Assembly: GCA_003164035.1 (NCBI GenBank)
Contig: PLRS01000081.1
Coordinates: 136,245-183,239 of the forward strand
Length of the DNA: 46,995 bases
Source of the DNA: Bryobacterales bacterium
GTDB taxonomy: Bacteria; Acidobacteriota; Terriglobia; Bryobacterales; Bryobacteraceae
Direction: 5' to 3'
The notes under the pieces are model-generated. The model was given only the letters and a program-made list of their open reading frames with translations, was not told the origin of the DNA and searched no databases. Both the position numbers and the translations under genes were made by a program. This document shows positions 24,078 to 34,698 of the stretch, one piece after another (positions within the stretch are counted from its first letter, which is position 1; every line of letters begins with the position of its first letter).

Positions 24078-25954
24078 GCCCCGTACCGGACTTTCGAGTT
24101 GGGCGTCGCCACCGCCACGCATTCCCGCGAAAACTCGAATCGCTTCATCAGAATGGCGTGGGTGGGGCAGCGCGAGGCGCACAGCGAGCAGCGGATACAG
24201 GTGGTCTCGTCCTTCATCATCACGCCGCCCAGTTGGTCGAGCTCTTCGGCGCTAAACCTGGTCAGGTCGCCGAATTCGGCCTGGGCGCGGTCCAGCCAGA
24301 CCGGGTCTTCCACCAGTTGGCTCAAACCTACCAGGCGAATCAGGTTCTCCGGGCACACGTCCACGCAGCCGTTGCAGGCCACGCACAGGCCGGTATCGAA
24401 AACCGTGTTGACGTTGCAGCGCAGGCAGCGCGCGCCCTGGCGGCGCGCTTCGGCATCGGCGAAAGCGTCTTCTATATTAGCCAGCGAGGCGGCGCGCACC
24501 TCGGTTTCGAGTACCGGCGGATTGCGCCGCGGGATGGTATTCCAGCGCTCCGCCATGGTATAAGCGGCGGGCGTCCATTGCTTGCGCACCACCACGTCGG
24601 TACGCGTACCGCGCAGGTAATCGTGCATGCTGCGGGCCGCGATCTGGGCCGAGGCGATGGCGTGAATGAACAGGCGCGGGCCGTGGGCCACGTCGCCGCA
24701 GGCAAATACGTCGGGCGCGGTGCTCTGATAGGTGTCCGGATCCACCTTGACCAGGCCGCGCTCGGTCGCGACGCCGTCGGCCGGATCGAGGAAGGAGAGA
24801 TCGCTCGCCTGCCCGATGGCGAAAATCACGCTATCGGCGGCGATATCCTCCACCTGGGTTTCGTCGAAGGAGGGATTGAAGCGGCCGGCGGCGTCGAACA
24901 CCGCGGTGCAGCGCACGGTGCGCAGGGCGGTGACTTTGCCGTTCTCGCCCAGAATGGCGCGCGGGCCGCGCTGGTTGTGCAGCTTGAGACCCTCCTCGCC
25001 GCCTTCCACGATTTCGACCTCGTCGGCCGGCATCTCGGCGCGGCTTTCCAGACAGACTACGTGGACTTGCTTGTCGGCGCTCAGCCGGACGGCGGAGCGG
25101 GCCACATCATAGGCGATGTGGTCTTCGTGGGGGCGAACGGCGGAGCGGGCCACGTCGTAGGCTACGTTGCCGCCGCCGATCACGATCACGCGCTTACCCA
25201 GCGGAAGGGGCTTCGCGGCATTGAAGGCGCGCAGGAAATCCATGCCGTCGATGACGCCATCGAGGTCCGCGCCAGGTAGCGGCAGCTTGCGGCCCTTGGG
25301 CAGCCCGACGCCCAGAAAAATGGCTTTGTAACCCGCGGCGCGCAGGCTGGCAATGGTGAAATCGCGGCCCAGGCGCGCATTGCATTTCAGCTCCACGCCC
25401 AGCGAAAGGATGGCCTGAATTTCGTGGCGCACCAGCTCGCGCGGCAGGCGGAAGACCGGCACTCCGCCGGTGAGCATGCCGCCGGGCTCGGCCTCGGCTT
25501 CATAGACGGTGACTTTGTAGCCCACCTGCACCAGGTCGTGAGCCACGGTCAGGCCGGCCACCCCGGCGCCGACCACCGCCACGCGTTCGTAGTCGCCTCG
25601 TTGCCCGGGAAGCATGCGGGGATTACAGGCGTCGCGGTACAGAGCATAATCGCCGGTTTCGGGCCCGAACTTGTCGGCCACAAAACGCTTCAACGCGCGG
25701 ATGGCCACCGGTTCGTCCACGTCGCCGCGGCGGCAGGCGGCCTCGCACGGCGCCCCGCAAACCCGTCCGCAAATAGAGGCGAACGGGTTGTGGGCGCGGG
25801 CCATGCGGTAAGCCTCCTCGTAGCGGCGCTCCGAAATCGCCGTCACGTAACCGCACGCGTCGGTGTGCACCGGACAGGCGTGCCGGCACTTGACCATCTC
25901 GATCCAGTAATCGGTCGCGTCCGGTACCCGAAGCTGATAGAAACCATTCTGCAT
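24074..25954 (-). CDS. GltD-like FAD/NAD(P) oxidoreductase with C-terminal ferredoxin domains
   Basis: A 626-residue flavoprotein from the ATG at 25954. The N-terminal GltD-like Fe-S region has CRHACPVHTDACGY and CGRVCGAPCEAAC; an FAD fold (VAVVGAGVAGLTVAHDL) and an NAD(P) fold (VIVIGGGNVAYDVARSAVR) follow. Two ferredoxin-type clusters end the chain (CVACNGCVDVCP and CIRCSLCASRCP), preceded by CLRCN. Such proteins pass electrons between NAD(P)H and ferredoxin-like partners. Its place within the oxidase gene string suggests a redox or assembly role, which is inferred. A 16-residue segment (AYDVARSAVRPHEDHI) is an internal tandem duplication inside the second nucleotide fold. Confidence 0.9.
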   Translation of the reverse strand: MQNGFYQLRVPDATDYWIEMVKCRHACPVHTDACGYVTAISERRYEEAYRMARAHNPFASICGRVCGAPCEAACRRGDVDEPVAIRALKRFVADKFGPETGDYALYRDACNPRMLPGQRGDYERVAVVGAGVAGLTVAHDLVQVGYKVTVYEAEAEPGGMLTGGVPVFRLPRELVRHEIQAILSLGVELKCNARLGRDFTIASLRAAGYKAIFLGVGLPKGRKLPLPGADLDGVIDGMDFLRAFNAAKPLPLGKRVIVIGGGNVAYDVARSAVRPHEDHIAYDVARSAVRLSADKQVHVVCLESRAEMPADEVEIVEGGEEGLKLHNQRGPRAILGENGKVTALRTVRCTAVFDAAGRFNPSFDETQVEDIAADSVIFAIGQASDLSFLDPADGVATERGLVKVDPDTYQSTAPDVFACGDVAHGPRLFIHAIASAQIAARSMHDYLRGTRTDVVVRKQWTPAAYTMAERWNTIPRRNPPVLETEVRAASLANIEDAFADAEARRQGARCLRCNVNTVFDTGLCVACNGCVDVCPENLIRLVGLSQLVEDPVWLDRAQAEFGDLTRFSAEELDQLGGVMMKDETTCIRCSLCASRCPTHAILMKRFEFSRECVAVATPNSKVRYGA

Positions 25955-25964
25955 GGCGCCAGCC

Positions 25965-26294
25965 CTATTTTTTCTCGCCTTGCGGATCGCCGGCCGGCTC
26001 CGGGGCCGGCTTGGCGAAGGAGTACGCCACCACGATGACGCCAAAGATCACGATCAGCGCCGCGATAGCATACATCAAGGCCGCCGAGGATTCGGTGGCG
26101 GCGTCCATGGCCTTCACCAGCGGACCGCGCTCGGGCTGGTTGACGTCACCGTACATATAGACCACGAAGTAGACGGCGGCGCCGAAGGCGATGAAGATGT
26201 AGGCAAACTTGAGGAAAGTGGGAAGCTCGGCGTCCTCGCGCTCGGTGATCCAGCCGCCGGCGTATTCCTTCAACTTGGTTTTAGTCGGTTCCAT
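25965..26294 (-). CDS. Small two-helix membrane protein of the oxidase operon
   Basis: A 109-residue protein with a soluble start and two hydrophobic helices (FLKFAYIFIAFGAAVYFVVY at about 27-46 and ALMYAIAALIVIFGVIVVAY at about 72-91). An AAGGAG site eight bases upstream supports the ATG. The segment VVYMYGDVNQPERGPL between the helices is distinctive, but no family was recognised. Given its place after ccoO and the CcoQ-like gene, it may be an accessory subunit anchoring c-type hemes, somewhat like the membrane part of CcoP without its heme domain. Confidence 0.75.
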   Translation of the reverse strand: MEPTKTKLKEYAGGWITEREDAELPTFLKFAYIFIAFGAAVYFVVYMYGDVNQPERGPLVKAMDAATESSAALMYAIAALIVIFGVIVVAYSFAKPAPEPAGDPQGEKK

Positions 26295-26526
26295 GTCGAT
26301 CGCTCCTTACCGAAGACGGCGCCGATTGACAATCGGCCGGCAGGTTACCAACCTGCCCCACAAGGTCACTCGGCTGATCCTGGAATACCTGGTACTTCAC
26401 CTTTTCGCCATCTTTGCCCCAATAGCCGTCGTGGCGCGACCGAAATAGGAAGTAGAGGCCCAGCGCCAGCGACAGGGCGAAGAAGAAATAGGCGAAAAAT
26501 ACGCTCGGCCAGGTGTAGTCCCTCAT
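26281..26526 (-). CDS. CcoQ/CcoS-like small membrane protein with a repeat-derived tail
   Basis: An 81-residue protein: a hydrophobic helix (SVFFAYFFFALSLALGLYFLF, residues about 8-28), then a basic-polar tail ending in KVKYQVFQDQ. It begins in an ATGA overlap with ccoO, in the position of ccoQ. The last 25 residues or so (from VGQVGNLPADCQSAP) are encoded by a palindromic repeat at 26322-26366, which has replaced the original C-terminus and pushed the stop codon 14 bases into the next gene. Confidence 0.8.
   Translation of the reverse strand: MRDYTWPSVFFAYFFFALSLALGLYFLFRSRHDGYWGKDGEKVKYQVFQDQPSDLVGQVGNLPADCQSAPSSVRSDRHGTD
26322..26366. repeat. Double hairpin repeat at the 3' end of the CcoQ-like gene
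   Basis: Two adjacent hairpins: CCGATTG/CAATCGG and GGCAGGTT/AACCTGCC, followed by CCCAC. Partial relatives occur at about 41818-41850 (GGGTTGCCAATCGGCCCC) and 46831-46848 (TGGGGCAGGTTGGCAACC). The element is translated as part of the upstream small protein. Confidence 0.75.
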
Positions 26527-27084
26527 TGCTCGTAGTCTCCGTCGGGACGCCAATCCTTGGCGCGGCCGAGACGCTGGATGTAGGCCAGCAGGGCCTGGAA
26601 TTCGCCTTCGTCGTTGGCGATCCAGGGGAAGGGCGGCATCACCGAGCCGGGCGTCAGGTCGCGCGGATTGCGAAAGTGGGTGCGGTGCCATTGGGTGTTG
26701 TACTTGCCGCCCACGCGCGAAAGGTCGGGACCGGTGCGCTTGGTGCCGAACATGTGGGGCTGGTCGTAGACGAATTCGTCGGGCGTGGAAATGGGCGAAT
26801 CCACCCCGCGCCAGCCGCTGCGCTTGGTGTCGGCCACCAGCGTCCTTGTCTGCTGCGTATGGCAATACCAGCAGCCTTCGCGGGTGTAGATGGCCAAACC
26901 GTGTTTTTCGAGCTCCGTATAGGGCCGCAGCTTGCCGGTAGGCCCCTTCGAAGGATCGTGATTTTCGAACGGCCGCCCCCAGCTTTTGTCCACTAGCGGG
27001 GGAATGACGGTGGTGAGAGTGCCGCCGATAAAAAACAGCACCAGCGCGGCACCGATGGCAAAGCCCGCGCTCTTGTCGGCCCGA

Positions 27085-27092
<8 letters not shown>
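26523..27092 (-). CDS. ccoO: cbb3 oxidase subunit II, monoheme cytochrome c (CcoO)
   Basis: A 189-residue membrane-anchored cytochrome. One N-terminal helix (AIGAALVLFFIGGTLTTVIP) is followed by LEKHGLAIYTREGCWYCHTQ, which is the heme-binding CxxCH of CcoO, then GTKRTGPDLSRVGGKY and HRTHFRNPRDLTPGSVMPPF with the axial methionine. It carries electrons to CcoN. It overlaps ccoN by eight bases and the CcoQ-like gene by four. Confidence 0.95.
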
Positions 27093-28468
<1,376 letters not shown>

Positions 28469-28482
<14 letters not shown>

Positions 28483-30268
28483 ACGTCTGCCCTTTCTCGG
28501 CTGAACCCGGCGTCTTCGGATTCAGACTGCGAATGAAATTGATCAGATTTCCGACGTCCTGCTGCGACATGCCGTAGTCGATCCAGGGCGGCATGGCGGT
28601 GCCCTGTACACCGTACAGCACGGATTCGAAGATTCTGCGGTCACTCAACCTAGCGACAAACCAACTGTTGCGCAAATTGCGCGGGTGGGGATTGATATCG
28701 AGCGAATTGGGGCCCTTGCCGTCGGCCTTGCGTCCGTGGCAGCCCGTGCATCGCTCCAGGAACATGGCCTCTCCGGCGGCGATCGATGGCTGGCTCATCG
28801 TCACCGGATTGGTATCCGGCACCTTGCGCGGCTTGAGCGGCTTGAAAGGCTCCTTGGTGAACGTATCCGAAACGTAAGCCAGCAACCTCTTGATCTGGTC
28901 GTCGTCGAGCGCCTTACCCCACGGCGGCATGGACGTGCCGGCCACGCCGTTGTGAATCGAATCCAGCAGCCGTTCGCGCGGTTTCGAATTCATGAACGGA
29001 GCATTGGTGAAGTTGCGCGGCGAAGGATCCAGGTACCAGGCGATGGGCCCGTTCCCGTCCCCTTTCTCGCCGTGGCAGCGCGCGCACAGCGTCTTGAACG
29101 TATCCGCAGGCGCCGCTTTCGCGGGAGCTGTTTTCAGGCTGACCAGATAGGTGGTGATGGCGCGGAAATCGTCTTCCGGGAAGCGGAACGTGGGCATCAC
29201 CGAATCCGGAATGCGCGAACGCGTGTTCTTGAAATGGTCCATCAGCCAGGCGTCGTCCCGGATCAGCCCTTCGTAGCTCAGGTCCGGCGAAACGCCGCCA
29301 TCTTTATCTCTGAGCTTGTGGCAGGCGGTGCAGGCGCGGTCGGAGATCAACTGCTCGCCGGCCTTTTCCCCCGCCGTCCCGGGCGGAATCACCACCGCGA
29401 TATTGGCGACGTGCGCCTTGTAGCGATCGAGCGTGGTTTCGGCGAAATTCACCCCACGCCGGCTCTTCAGGAAAATCACCAGCGCGGTCACGTCCTCGTC
29501 GCTCAGATGGAACTTGGGCATGAAGGAAGTAGCCAGGTTGGCGCGCGGGTCCACGATCGACTCCCACAGGTAATCGATCTTGTACTTCTTGCCGGCTTCG
29601 GTCAGGTCGGGTCCCAGCGTGCCTTCGCTCAAACCGTCGATCTTGTGGCAGCCGTAGCAGTTGGTGGCGTAGAACAGCTTGCGGCCGCGGTTCACGTTGG
29701 GCGTACCGGCGAAGTTTTCGTCGGTATGGCATTGGGCGCAATTGGCCTCCATGAACGCCTTGCCGCGCAGGTGAGGCACGAACTCCTTGCGCCAGTTGGC
29801 CTGGGTGACGTAGCCAGCCAGCGGCTCCGGCCAGAACTCGTCCTCGCCGTGGCTGTAATAAGTGTCCAAGCCGCGGCCCTGGCCGTCGTGGCAGACGGTG
29901 CAGCCGAAATCGGTGAACTTGTGCCGCCGCTCCCAGCGGCCGTTGCGGAACACGTCGCCCATGGCTTCCGAGTAGGGATGGGTGCGTAGCGGGTCGCCGG
30001 CTCCGGTGAAGCGCGGATCGTCGGCGGCGGCGTGGCAGGTGGTGCAGCGGTCGACGCGGGTCTCGCCGAAGCTGGTGACCATGATCTGATCGATTTTGGG
30101 AGACTTCGTCTCCATCTCGGTGCGCTCGCGGGCATTGTGAGAAAGCGAGCGGGCCTGTTCGAAATAGGCCGTCTGGTGCCGCGCCCAGCGGTTGGAAAAC
30201 TGATCGTAGAACACCAGCCCGTGCACGATCAGAACGACGAAGCTTGCGATGGCAAGTGCCAGTCTCAT
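28469..30268 (-). CDS. Membrane-anchored heptaheme cytochrome c
   Basis: A 599-residue protein with an N-terminal helix (residues 2-21) and seven CxxCH motifs, at C75, C123, C177, C204, C313, C395 and C507. The first three form a multiheme head with extra His residues (THPYS, YYSHGED). Hemes 4 and 5 resemble class I domains with later Met ligands (SFMPKF, SVMPTF). Hemes 6 and 7 form two repeats with [11 protein letters not shown] and [11 protein letters not shown], much like the diheme part of CcoP. It lies between cytochrome b and ccoN in an operon that lacks c1 and ccoP, so it may bridge both complexes. Confidence 0.92.
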
Positions 30269-30281
30269 CCTCGAATCCTCC

Positions 30282-31571
30282 TCAGAACGGCGAGACCAAC
30301 GTCCAGTTCGGCCCGCGGAAGAAGGTGCCGATGACGATGAAGATCACGTTGAGAACGGCCAGCGTAAGAAAGATGGTATTGGCCAGCAGCCGCTCCTTGG
30401 CGAACCAGCGCCCCACCCCCGCCTGGCCGCGGTCGATATACGGCGCCGCCAGCAGCAGCAAAACCATCACGGTGGGCACGCCGATGCCGCCCCAAAAGGC
30501 CGAATAGCTCACCATTTCCTGCAATCCCAGGAAGTACCAGGGGGCCTTGGCCGGGTTGGGCGGGTGCATCACGTTCACCGGCTGCTCCAGCGGCGCGTTG
30601 AACAGCAGCGAAACCACCAGGATGGCCGAGAGCGTCAACACGAAGACGAACAACTCCGCCATCAGCAGGTTGGGCCAGCTATACACCGAATCGTCGGGCA
30701 CGTTGCCGATCTTGGTGAACGGCCCGCGCACGAAGCCCTGCATGCCGTAGGTTTTCACGGCGGCGCCTTTAGGCGCGGCGGCCGGCTCGAGGCGCATTTT
30801 GACCACCCCGGCTTCCCTGCCCCGCCCATCCTGCGGCCGGGACAACCCGCCGTCCTTGCGAATGCGCCAGAAGTGAATCGCAATCAGCAGCGTCAGCACC
30901 GCCGGCAGAACCGCCACGTGCAGCACATAGAAGCGCAGCAGCGCCTCCTGGCCGACGGTGGTATCGCCCAGCAGCACGAACTTCATCTGTTGTCCCACCA
31001 GCGGGGCGTAGCCGGCAATCGATGTACCCACGGTGATGGCCCAGAAAGCCAGTTGGTCCCAGGGCAGCAGGTACCCGGTGAAGCTCAGGAAAAGGGTCAC
31101 CAGCAGCAGCACTACCCCCAGCACCCAGTTGAATTCGCGGGGCTTTTTATAGGCCCCGGTAAGGAACACGCGGCACAGGTGCAGCGCCACCATGGCCACC
31201 ATCCCGTGGGCCGACCAGCGGTGCATGTTGCGCAGGAAGATGCCGAACGCCACCGTGCCGCGCAGGTCCAGCATGCGGTCGTAGGCCTGGGTGGTGGAAG
31301 GCACGTAGTAGAACATCAGCAGAATGCCGGTCACCACCAGAATCAGGAACAGGAAAAAGGAAATCAGCCCCAAGCCCAGGGTATAGGCCGGGCGCAGCGT
31401 ATTGCGGTGTACCTTCACCGGGTGCAGGTGCAGAAAGAAGTTGGTGAAACTGGTGGCGGCGCGCTCCTGGTCGTTGGCGGGAAGTGGATTGCGGAAGATG
31501 GAACTCCACACATTCGAGGGGAGTTCCTTGAGGGCGGTGACGAGGCCCGGGTGCTTCGCGGCGGCGCTCAT
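30282..31571 (-). CDS. Cytochrome b of a bc-type quinol oxidoreductase
   Basis: A 429-residue, full-length cytochrome b from the ATG at 31571. The heme ligands lie in [20 protein letters not shown] and in [39 protein letters not shown] is the Qo-side loop, and the C-terminal half has [15 protein letters not shown], an APWY form of the PEWY motif seen in menaquinol-type complexes. It takes electrons from (mena)quinol together with the Rieske protein. A long loop after the fourth helix (residues about 230-275, Pro/Arg/Gly-rich) is unusual. It overlaps the Rieske gene by four bases. Confidence 0.94.
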   Translation of the reverse strand: MSAAAKHPGLVTALKELPSNVWSSIFRNPLPANDQERAATSFTNFFLHLHPVKVHRNTLRPAYTLGLGLISFFLFLILVVTGILLMFYYVPSTTQAYDRMLDLRGTVAFGIFLRNMHRWSAHGMVAMVALHLCRVFLTGAYKKPREFNWVLGVVLLLVTLFLSFTGYLLPWDQLAFWAITVGTSIAGYAPLVGQQMKFVLLGDTTVGQEALLRFYVLHVAVLPAVLTLLIAIHFWRIRKDGGLSRPQDGRGREAGVVKMRLEPAAAPKGAAVKTYGMQGFVRGPFTKIGNVPDDSVYSWPNLLMAELFVFVLTLSAILVVSLLFNAPLEQPVNVMHPPNPAKAPWYFLGLQEMVSYSAFWGGIGVPTVMVLLLLAAPYIDRGQAGVGRWFAKERLLANTIFLTLAVLNVIFIVIGTFFRGPNWTLVSPF

Positions 31572-32035
31572 AACGTGAAGTAGGTCCCCTGCTCGACTTC
31601 GGAGTTCTTGTCCACCATCACCTCGCCGTTCGGCGCCAGGTTGACCTGGTACCAGGCCAGCGCTTTGGGCGCCGGACCTCCAGTGACGTTGCCGTCCTGG
31701 TCGTAGCGCGAGCCGTGACAGGGACAGGAAAACCCGGTATCGGCCAGCGCCACGATGCAGCCCAGGTGGGTACAAGTGGTGGAAATGGCGGCCATCTTGT
31801 TGGCCTCGCGCACGATGCAGACCCGCTCCACCTCGCGCGCGATGCGCGTGCCGGGCGGATAATCGTCCGGTTTGCCGATACTGAACAGCGCGCTCGGACT
31901 ATAGGTCACGCGCGGCTTAAAGAAGATAAGGTTCGAAACCGCGGCCAGCGCCGCCGAGCCGAACAAGCCAAAACCGGAAAGCCAGATCAGGGCTTTCCGC
32001 CGGGGCGTGGCGGCTTCCGGCTCATGATTCGCCAT
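31568..32035 (-). CDS. Rieske [2Fe-2S] protein
   Basis: A 155-residue protein from the ATG at 32035, chosen because GGAG lies eight bases before it; an ATG at 32041 is too close to that site. A twin-arginine-like start ([13 protein letters not shown]) precedes the membrane helix. The cluster motifs are CTHLGC and CPCHGSRYD, followed by [13 protein letters not shown]. It transfers electrons from quinol to the c-type heme carrier, here probably the heptaheme protein. Confidence 0.95.
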   Translation of the reverse strand: MANHEPEAATPRRKALIWLSGFGLFGSAALAAVSNLIFFKPRVTYSPSALFSIGKPDDYPPGTRIAREVERVCIVREANKMAAISTTCTHLGCIVALADTGFSCPCHGSRYDQDGNVTGGPAPKALAWYQVNLAPNGEVMVDKNSEVEQGTYFTL

Positions 32036-32222
32036 CGTCATTCTCCTTGTCCTTCGGGCTCCTGGCGGAATCCACCAGGTCCTCCACATCGCTCCAAAAA
32101 ACCTGGTACTTGGTGTCTTCGAGGTTGCGGAAATAGTCCTTCTTCACGGCAAAAATGAAGACGCAGGCAGTTGCCGCCGCCATGCACAGGCTGGCCACCA
32201 GGGCGACCCAGGTCAGTTCCAT
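32022..32222 (-). CDS. CcoS-like cbb3 oxidase maturation protein
   Basis: A 66-residue protein: one hydrophobic helix ([19 protein letters not shown]), then [19 protein letters not shown], which matches the CcoS pattern of a helix followed by a (G)xFxDLE-like segment. CcoS is needed for cofactor insertion in cbb3 oxidases. It overlaps the Rrf2 gene by 10 bases upstream and the Rieske gene by 14 bases downstream. The KYQVF motif is shared with the CcoQ-like protein at 26281-26526. Confidence 0.75.
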   Translation of the reverse strand: MELTWVALVASLCMAAATACVFIFAVKKDYFRNLEDTKYQVFWSDVEDLVDSARSPKDKENDDGES

Positions 32223-32635
32223 ACCTTGCGGTCCGCCTGGCGCGCCAGGTCTTCCAGACGCGCGTTGCGCAACACCCCGGTCATCGCCACCTGCGCCTCC
32301 ACCCACACCCGGTGGGCCGGGCACCAGCTTTTCCGTTCGCAGCCGTAAGCCGAATCGATACAAACATTCAGGTGAATCGGCCCCTCGACGGCCTCGATCA
32401 CGTCCAGCAGGGAGGCCCTCCTTTGCGCTTCCGGCAGCTCGAACCCGCCGGTGTTGCCCCGGTGCGAAGACACCAGTTGAGCTCGCGTGAGGGTCTGCAT
32501 CACCTTGGCCAGAAACTGTTCCGGACACCCGGCCGCTTCGGCCAACTCGGCCCGGCTGGCACGAACGCCCGCCTTCAAGCCGGCCAGGTGGACCATCACT
32601 CGAATTGCGTAGTCAGCCGCTCGTGTCAGTTGCAT
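32213..32635 (-). CDS. Rrf2-family Fe-S transcriptional regulator
   Basis: A 140-residue regulator with an N-terminal winged helix (MQLTRAADYAIRVMVHLAGL, then the recognition helix AGCPEQFLAKVMQTLTRAQL and the wing SHRGNTGGF). Cysteines in NVCIDSAYGCERKSWCPAHR fit a cluster-binding loop of the NsrR/IscR type. Being first in the oxidase gene string, it probably controls it in response to NO, oxygen or Fe-S status. Its own ATG has no Shine-Dalgarno sequence; a small ORF with a strong one overlaps its start. Confidence 0.93.
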   Translation of the reverse strand: MQLTRAADYAIRVMVHLAGLKAGVRASRAELAEAAGCPEQFLAKVMQTLTRAQLVSSHRGNTGGFELPEAQRRASLLDVIEAVEGPIHLNVCIDSAYGCERKSWCPAHRVWVEAQVAMTGVLRNARLEDLARQADRKVWN

Positions 32636-32688
32636 ATGGGATCAAAAAGACCCGATTGCCCGCAATTAAATTGCCAAACCGTCTTCAT
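32626..32688 (-). CDS. 20-residue leader peptide ORF upstream of the Rrf2 gene
   Basis: An ATG at 32688 is preceded at four bases by GGAGG (32693-32697), the strongest Shine-Dalgarno sequence in this operon. The reading frame encodes a 20-residue peptide beginning MKTVWQFNCG and containing cysteines at 9 and 19, and ends at TGA 32626-32628, ten bases inside the Rrf2 gene. The Rrf2 ATG itself is preceded by TTTTTGATCCCAT with no ribosome binding site. Coupled translation is inferred. Confidence 0.5.
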   Translation of the reverse strand: MKTVWQFNCGQSGLFDPICN

Positions 32689-32923
32689 GCCGCCTCCTAT
32701 GCCGAAAGTCTCTCTAGCTTAGTGGGTTGCAGCCGGCAAGCGTCTCTCTTGAATCGCGCCCTCACTGGCGCCCATGCGGGCTTTCACTCACCCAATTGGG
32801 GGTGTCTGCACAGCGTAGAAAATTACCACACTCTGCTGGGTTAGCCTCGGGAGTATACGGTATGCTGAAAGTTTGCCAGGCTGGCGCACGCGCCGACGCG
32901 CGCTGACGGGAGGATCGTCCGAT

Positions 32924-34480
32924 ATGACGGAATCCACGAGGAGAGATTTGGAAAGTACCGTCCAGGTGAGCGAACGGTTGGTGCGGGCACTGCTTGCGTC
33001 CGTCTCGCAAGCCATTCTTGGCACCGACCGGGAGGGCGAAATCGTCCTGGTCAATAATAGCGCCCAGGAGATGTTCGGCTACACGCGCGACGAACTGCTC
33101 GGCTCGAGCATCGAACTGCTCCTGCCCGAGGCCCGCCGCGCGGCGCACAAACTCGAGCGCAGCGCCTACTTCGATCACCCGCACACGCGGCCGATGGGAA
33201 TCGGGATGGACTTGGCTGGCCGCCGCAAGGACGGCTCCGAGTTCCCGGTCGAGGTCAGCCTCAGCTTCATCGAAAGCCCGGAGGGCGTCTTCGGTATCGC
33301 CTTCGTCACCGACATCAGCCAGCGCAAAGCCCTGGAGCAGCAATTGATGCACGCCCAGAAAATGGAAGCGGTGGGACGGTTGGCGGGTGGCGTGGCCCAC
33401 GACTTCAACAACATGCTGACCGTCATCAGCGGTTATAACCGTATGATTCTGGACGACTTGCCTCCATCGTCGGAACTGCGCGGCTACCTCGAGGAAACCC
33501 TCAAGGCCGCCGATCGCGCCGCTTCCATCACCAGCCAGTTATTGGCCTTCAGCCGCCGCCAGGTGATGCAGCCCGCCGTAGTCGACGTGAACCACATCAT
33601 CTCCCACGCCGAAAAAATGCTCCGCCGCCTGATCGGCGAGGATGTCGTACTCGAGTTGAGCCTGGCCGACGGGCTCAATCCCATCCGGGCCGATCCCAAT
33701 CACCTGGAGCAAGCCATCGTCAACCTGGCCGTCAACGCCCGCGACGCCATGCCCGCCGGCGGCCGCCTGCGAATCCATACCACCGCCGTCACCCTGGACG
33801 GGGATTTCGCCCGCACCCACCCCGCTTTAAGCCCCGGCCCCTTCTTGCGGATCGACGTTTCCGATACCGGACAAGGCATGGATGCGGCCACCGTCGCCCA
33901 CATTTTCGAGCCGTTCTTCACCACCAAGGAGCGCGGCAAGGGTACCGGCTTGGGCTTAGCGACGGTGTATGGCATGGTGCGCCAGACGGGCGGCGATGTG
34001 CAAGTCACGAGCCAACCCGGAAACGGCTCCACGTTTCATCTTTACTTCCCGACCGTGATGGAACCGGCGAGCGAAACTCCGGAGCGGCTATCGGCCGCCG
34101 CCGGTCCCGGCTTCGAAACCGTCATGGTAGTGGAGGACGACGCGGCCGTCCGCGAATTCACCGCCAGGGTATTGCGCCAGCTCGGCTACCAGGTATTGAC
34201 CGCTTCCGGCGGGGACGAAGCGATTCGGATCAGCGACGCCCACCCCGGCGAGATCGCGGCCTTGGTTACCGACGTCATCATGCCCGGCATCAGCGGCCGC
34301 GTAGTGGCCGACGAACTCATACGCCGCCGGCCCGGAATCAAAGTCCTGTTTCTTTCCGGTTATACCGGGGATGTGATCGCCGACCACAACGTGCTGGAAA
34401 CCGGCGTCGACTTTCTGGCGAAACCATTCCGCCTGGAAGACCTGGCGATCAAGCTGCGCGAGGTTCTCGACCGCCCCTGA
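32924..34480 (+). CDS. Hybrid sensor histidine kinase (PAS-HisKA-HATPase-REC)
   Basis: A soluble 518-residue kinase from the ATG at 32924; GGGAGG at 32908-32913 supports this start over an upstream in-frame codon. The order is PAS (residues about 20-135), HisKA (KMEAVGRLAGGVAHDFNNML, H159), ATPase (NLAVNARDAM, SDTGQGMD, GKGTGLGLATVYGM) and a C-terminal receiver with D450 in LVTDVIMPGISG. No membrane segment is present, so the signal is cytoplasmic. It is transcribed divergently from the Rrf2/oxidase genes, and a link with respiration is possible but not shown. Confidence 0.93.
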   Translation: MTESTRRDLESTVQVSERLVRALLASVSQAILGTDREGEIVLVNNSAQEMFGYTRDELLGSSIELLLPEARRAAHKLERSAYFDHPHTRPMGIGMDLAGRRKDGSEFPVEVSLSFIESPEGVFGIAFVTDISQRKALEQQLMHAQKMEAVGRLAGGVAHDFNNMLTVISGYNRMILDDLPPSSELRGYLEETLKAADRAASITSQLLAFSRRQVMQPAVVDVNHIISHAEKMLRRLIGEDVVLELSLADGLNPIRADPNHLEQAIVNLAVNARDAMPAGGRLRIHTTAVTLDGDFARTHPALSPGPFLRIDVSDTGQGMDAATVAHIFEPFFTTKERGKGTGLGLATVYGMVRQTGGDVQVTSQPGNGSTFHLYFPTVMEPASETPERLSAAAGPGFETVMVVEDDAAVREFTARVLRQLGYQVLTASGGDEAIRISDAHPGEIAALVTDVIMPGISGRVVADELIRRRPGIKVLFLSGYTGDVIADHNVLETGVDFLAKPFRLEDLAIKLREVLDRP

Positions 34481-34644
34481 GCCCCTCCTGGCATCGCGCT
34501 TGCATTGGAGTCCGGCATGCCTCGCTCGATGGCTGCCAAATATCTGTCGCTAAACGGGTTGAACCATCCCGGAGTCGTGCCGTGGAGGCACACCGGTGTG
34601 AAGCCCGGGCCACATGAGGAACACGGCCGATCGCGACCGGTGCC

Positions 34645-34653
34645 TGCTATAAT
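34645..34653 (+). promoter_or_regulatory. Extended -10 element (TGCTATAAT)
   Basis: Same TGCTATAAT as before the LytTR regulator gene. It stands 45 bases before the start codon of the beta-propeller gene, giving a short untranslated leader. No clear -35 box is seen at the right distance, which fits an extended -10 promoter. Confidence 0.45.
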
Positions 34654-34698
34654 CGAGACTTCGTTCCTTACATTAGAGAACGTCACACCATATTCGGC

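Noticed and set aside
24158-25279. 373-codon frame opposite the GltD-like oxidoreductase
   Set aside because: It is antisense to conserved nucleotide folds and Cys clusters, so it is a shadow frame.
28685-29989. 434-codon open frame opposite the heptaheme cytochrome
   Set aside because: It has no recognisable domain; the opposite strand carries seven CxxCH motifs and a coherent protein.
30249-31583. 444-codon open frame opposite cytochrome b
   Set aside because: It is antisense to an unmistakable cytochrome b and has His/Gln/Gly-rich composition typical of a shadow frame in high-GC DNA.
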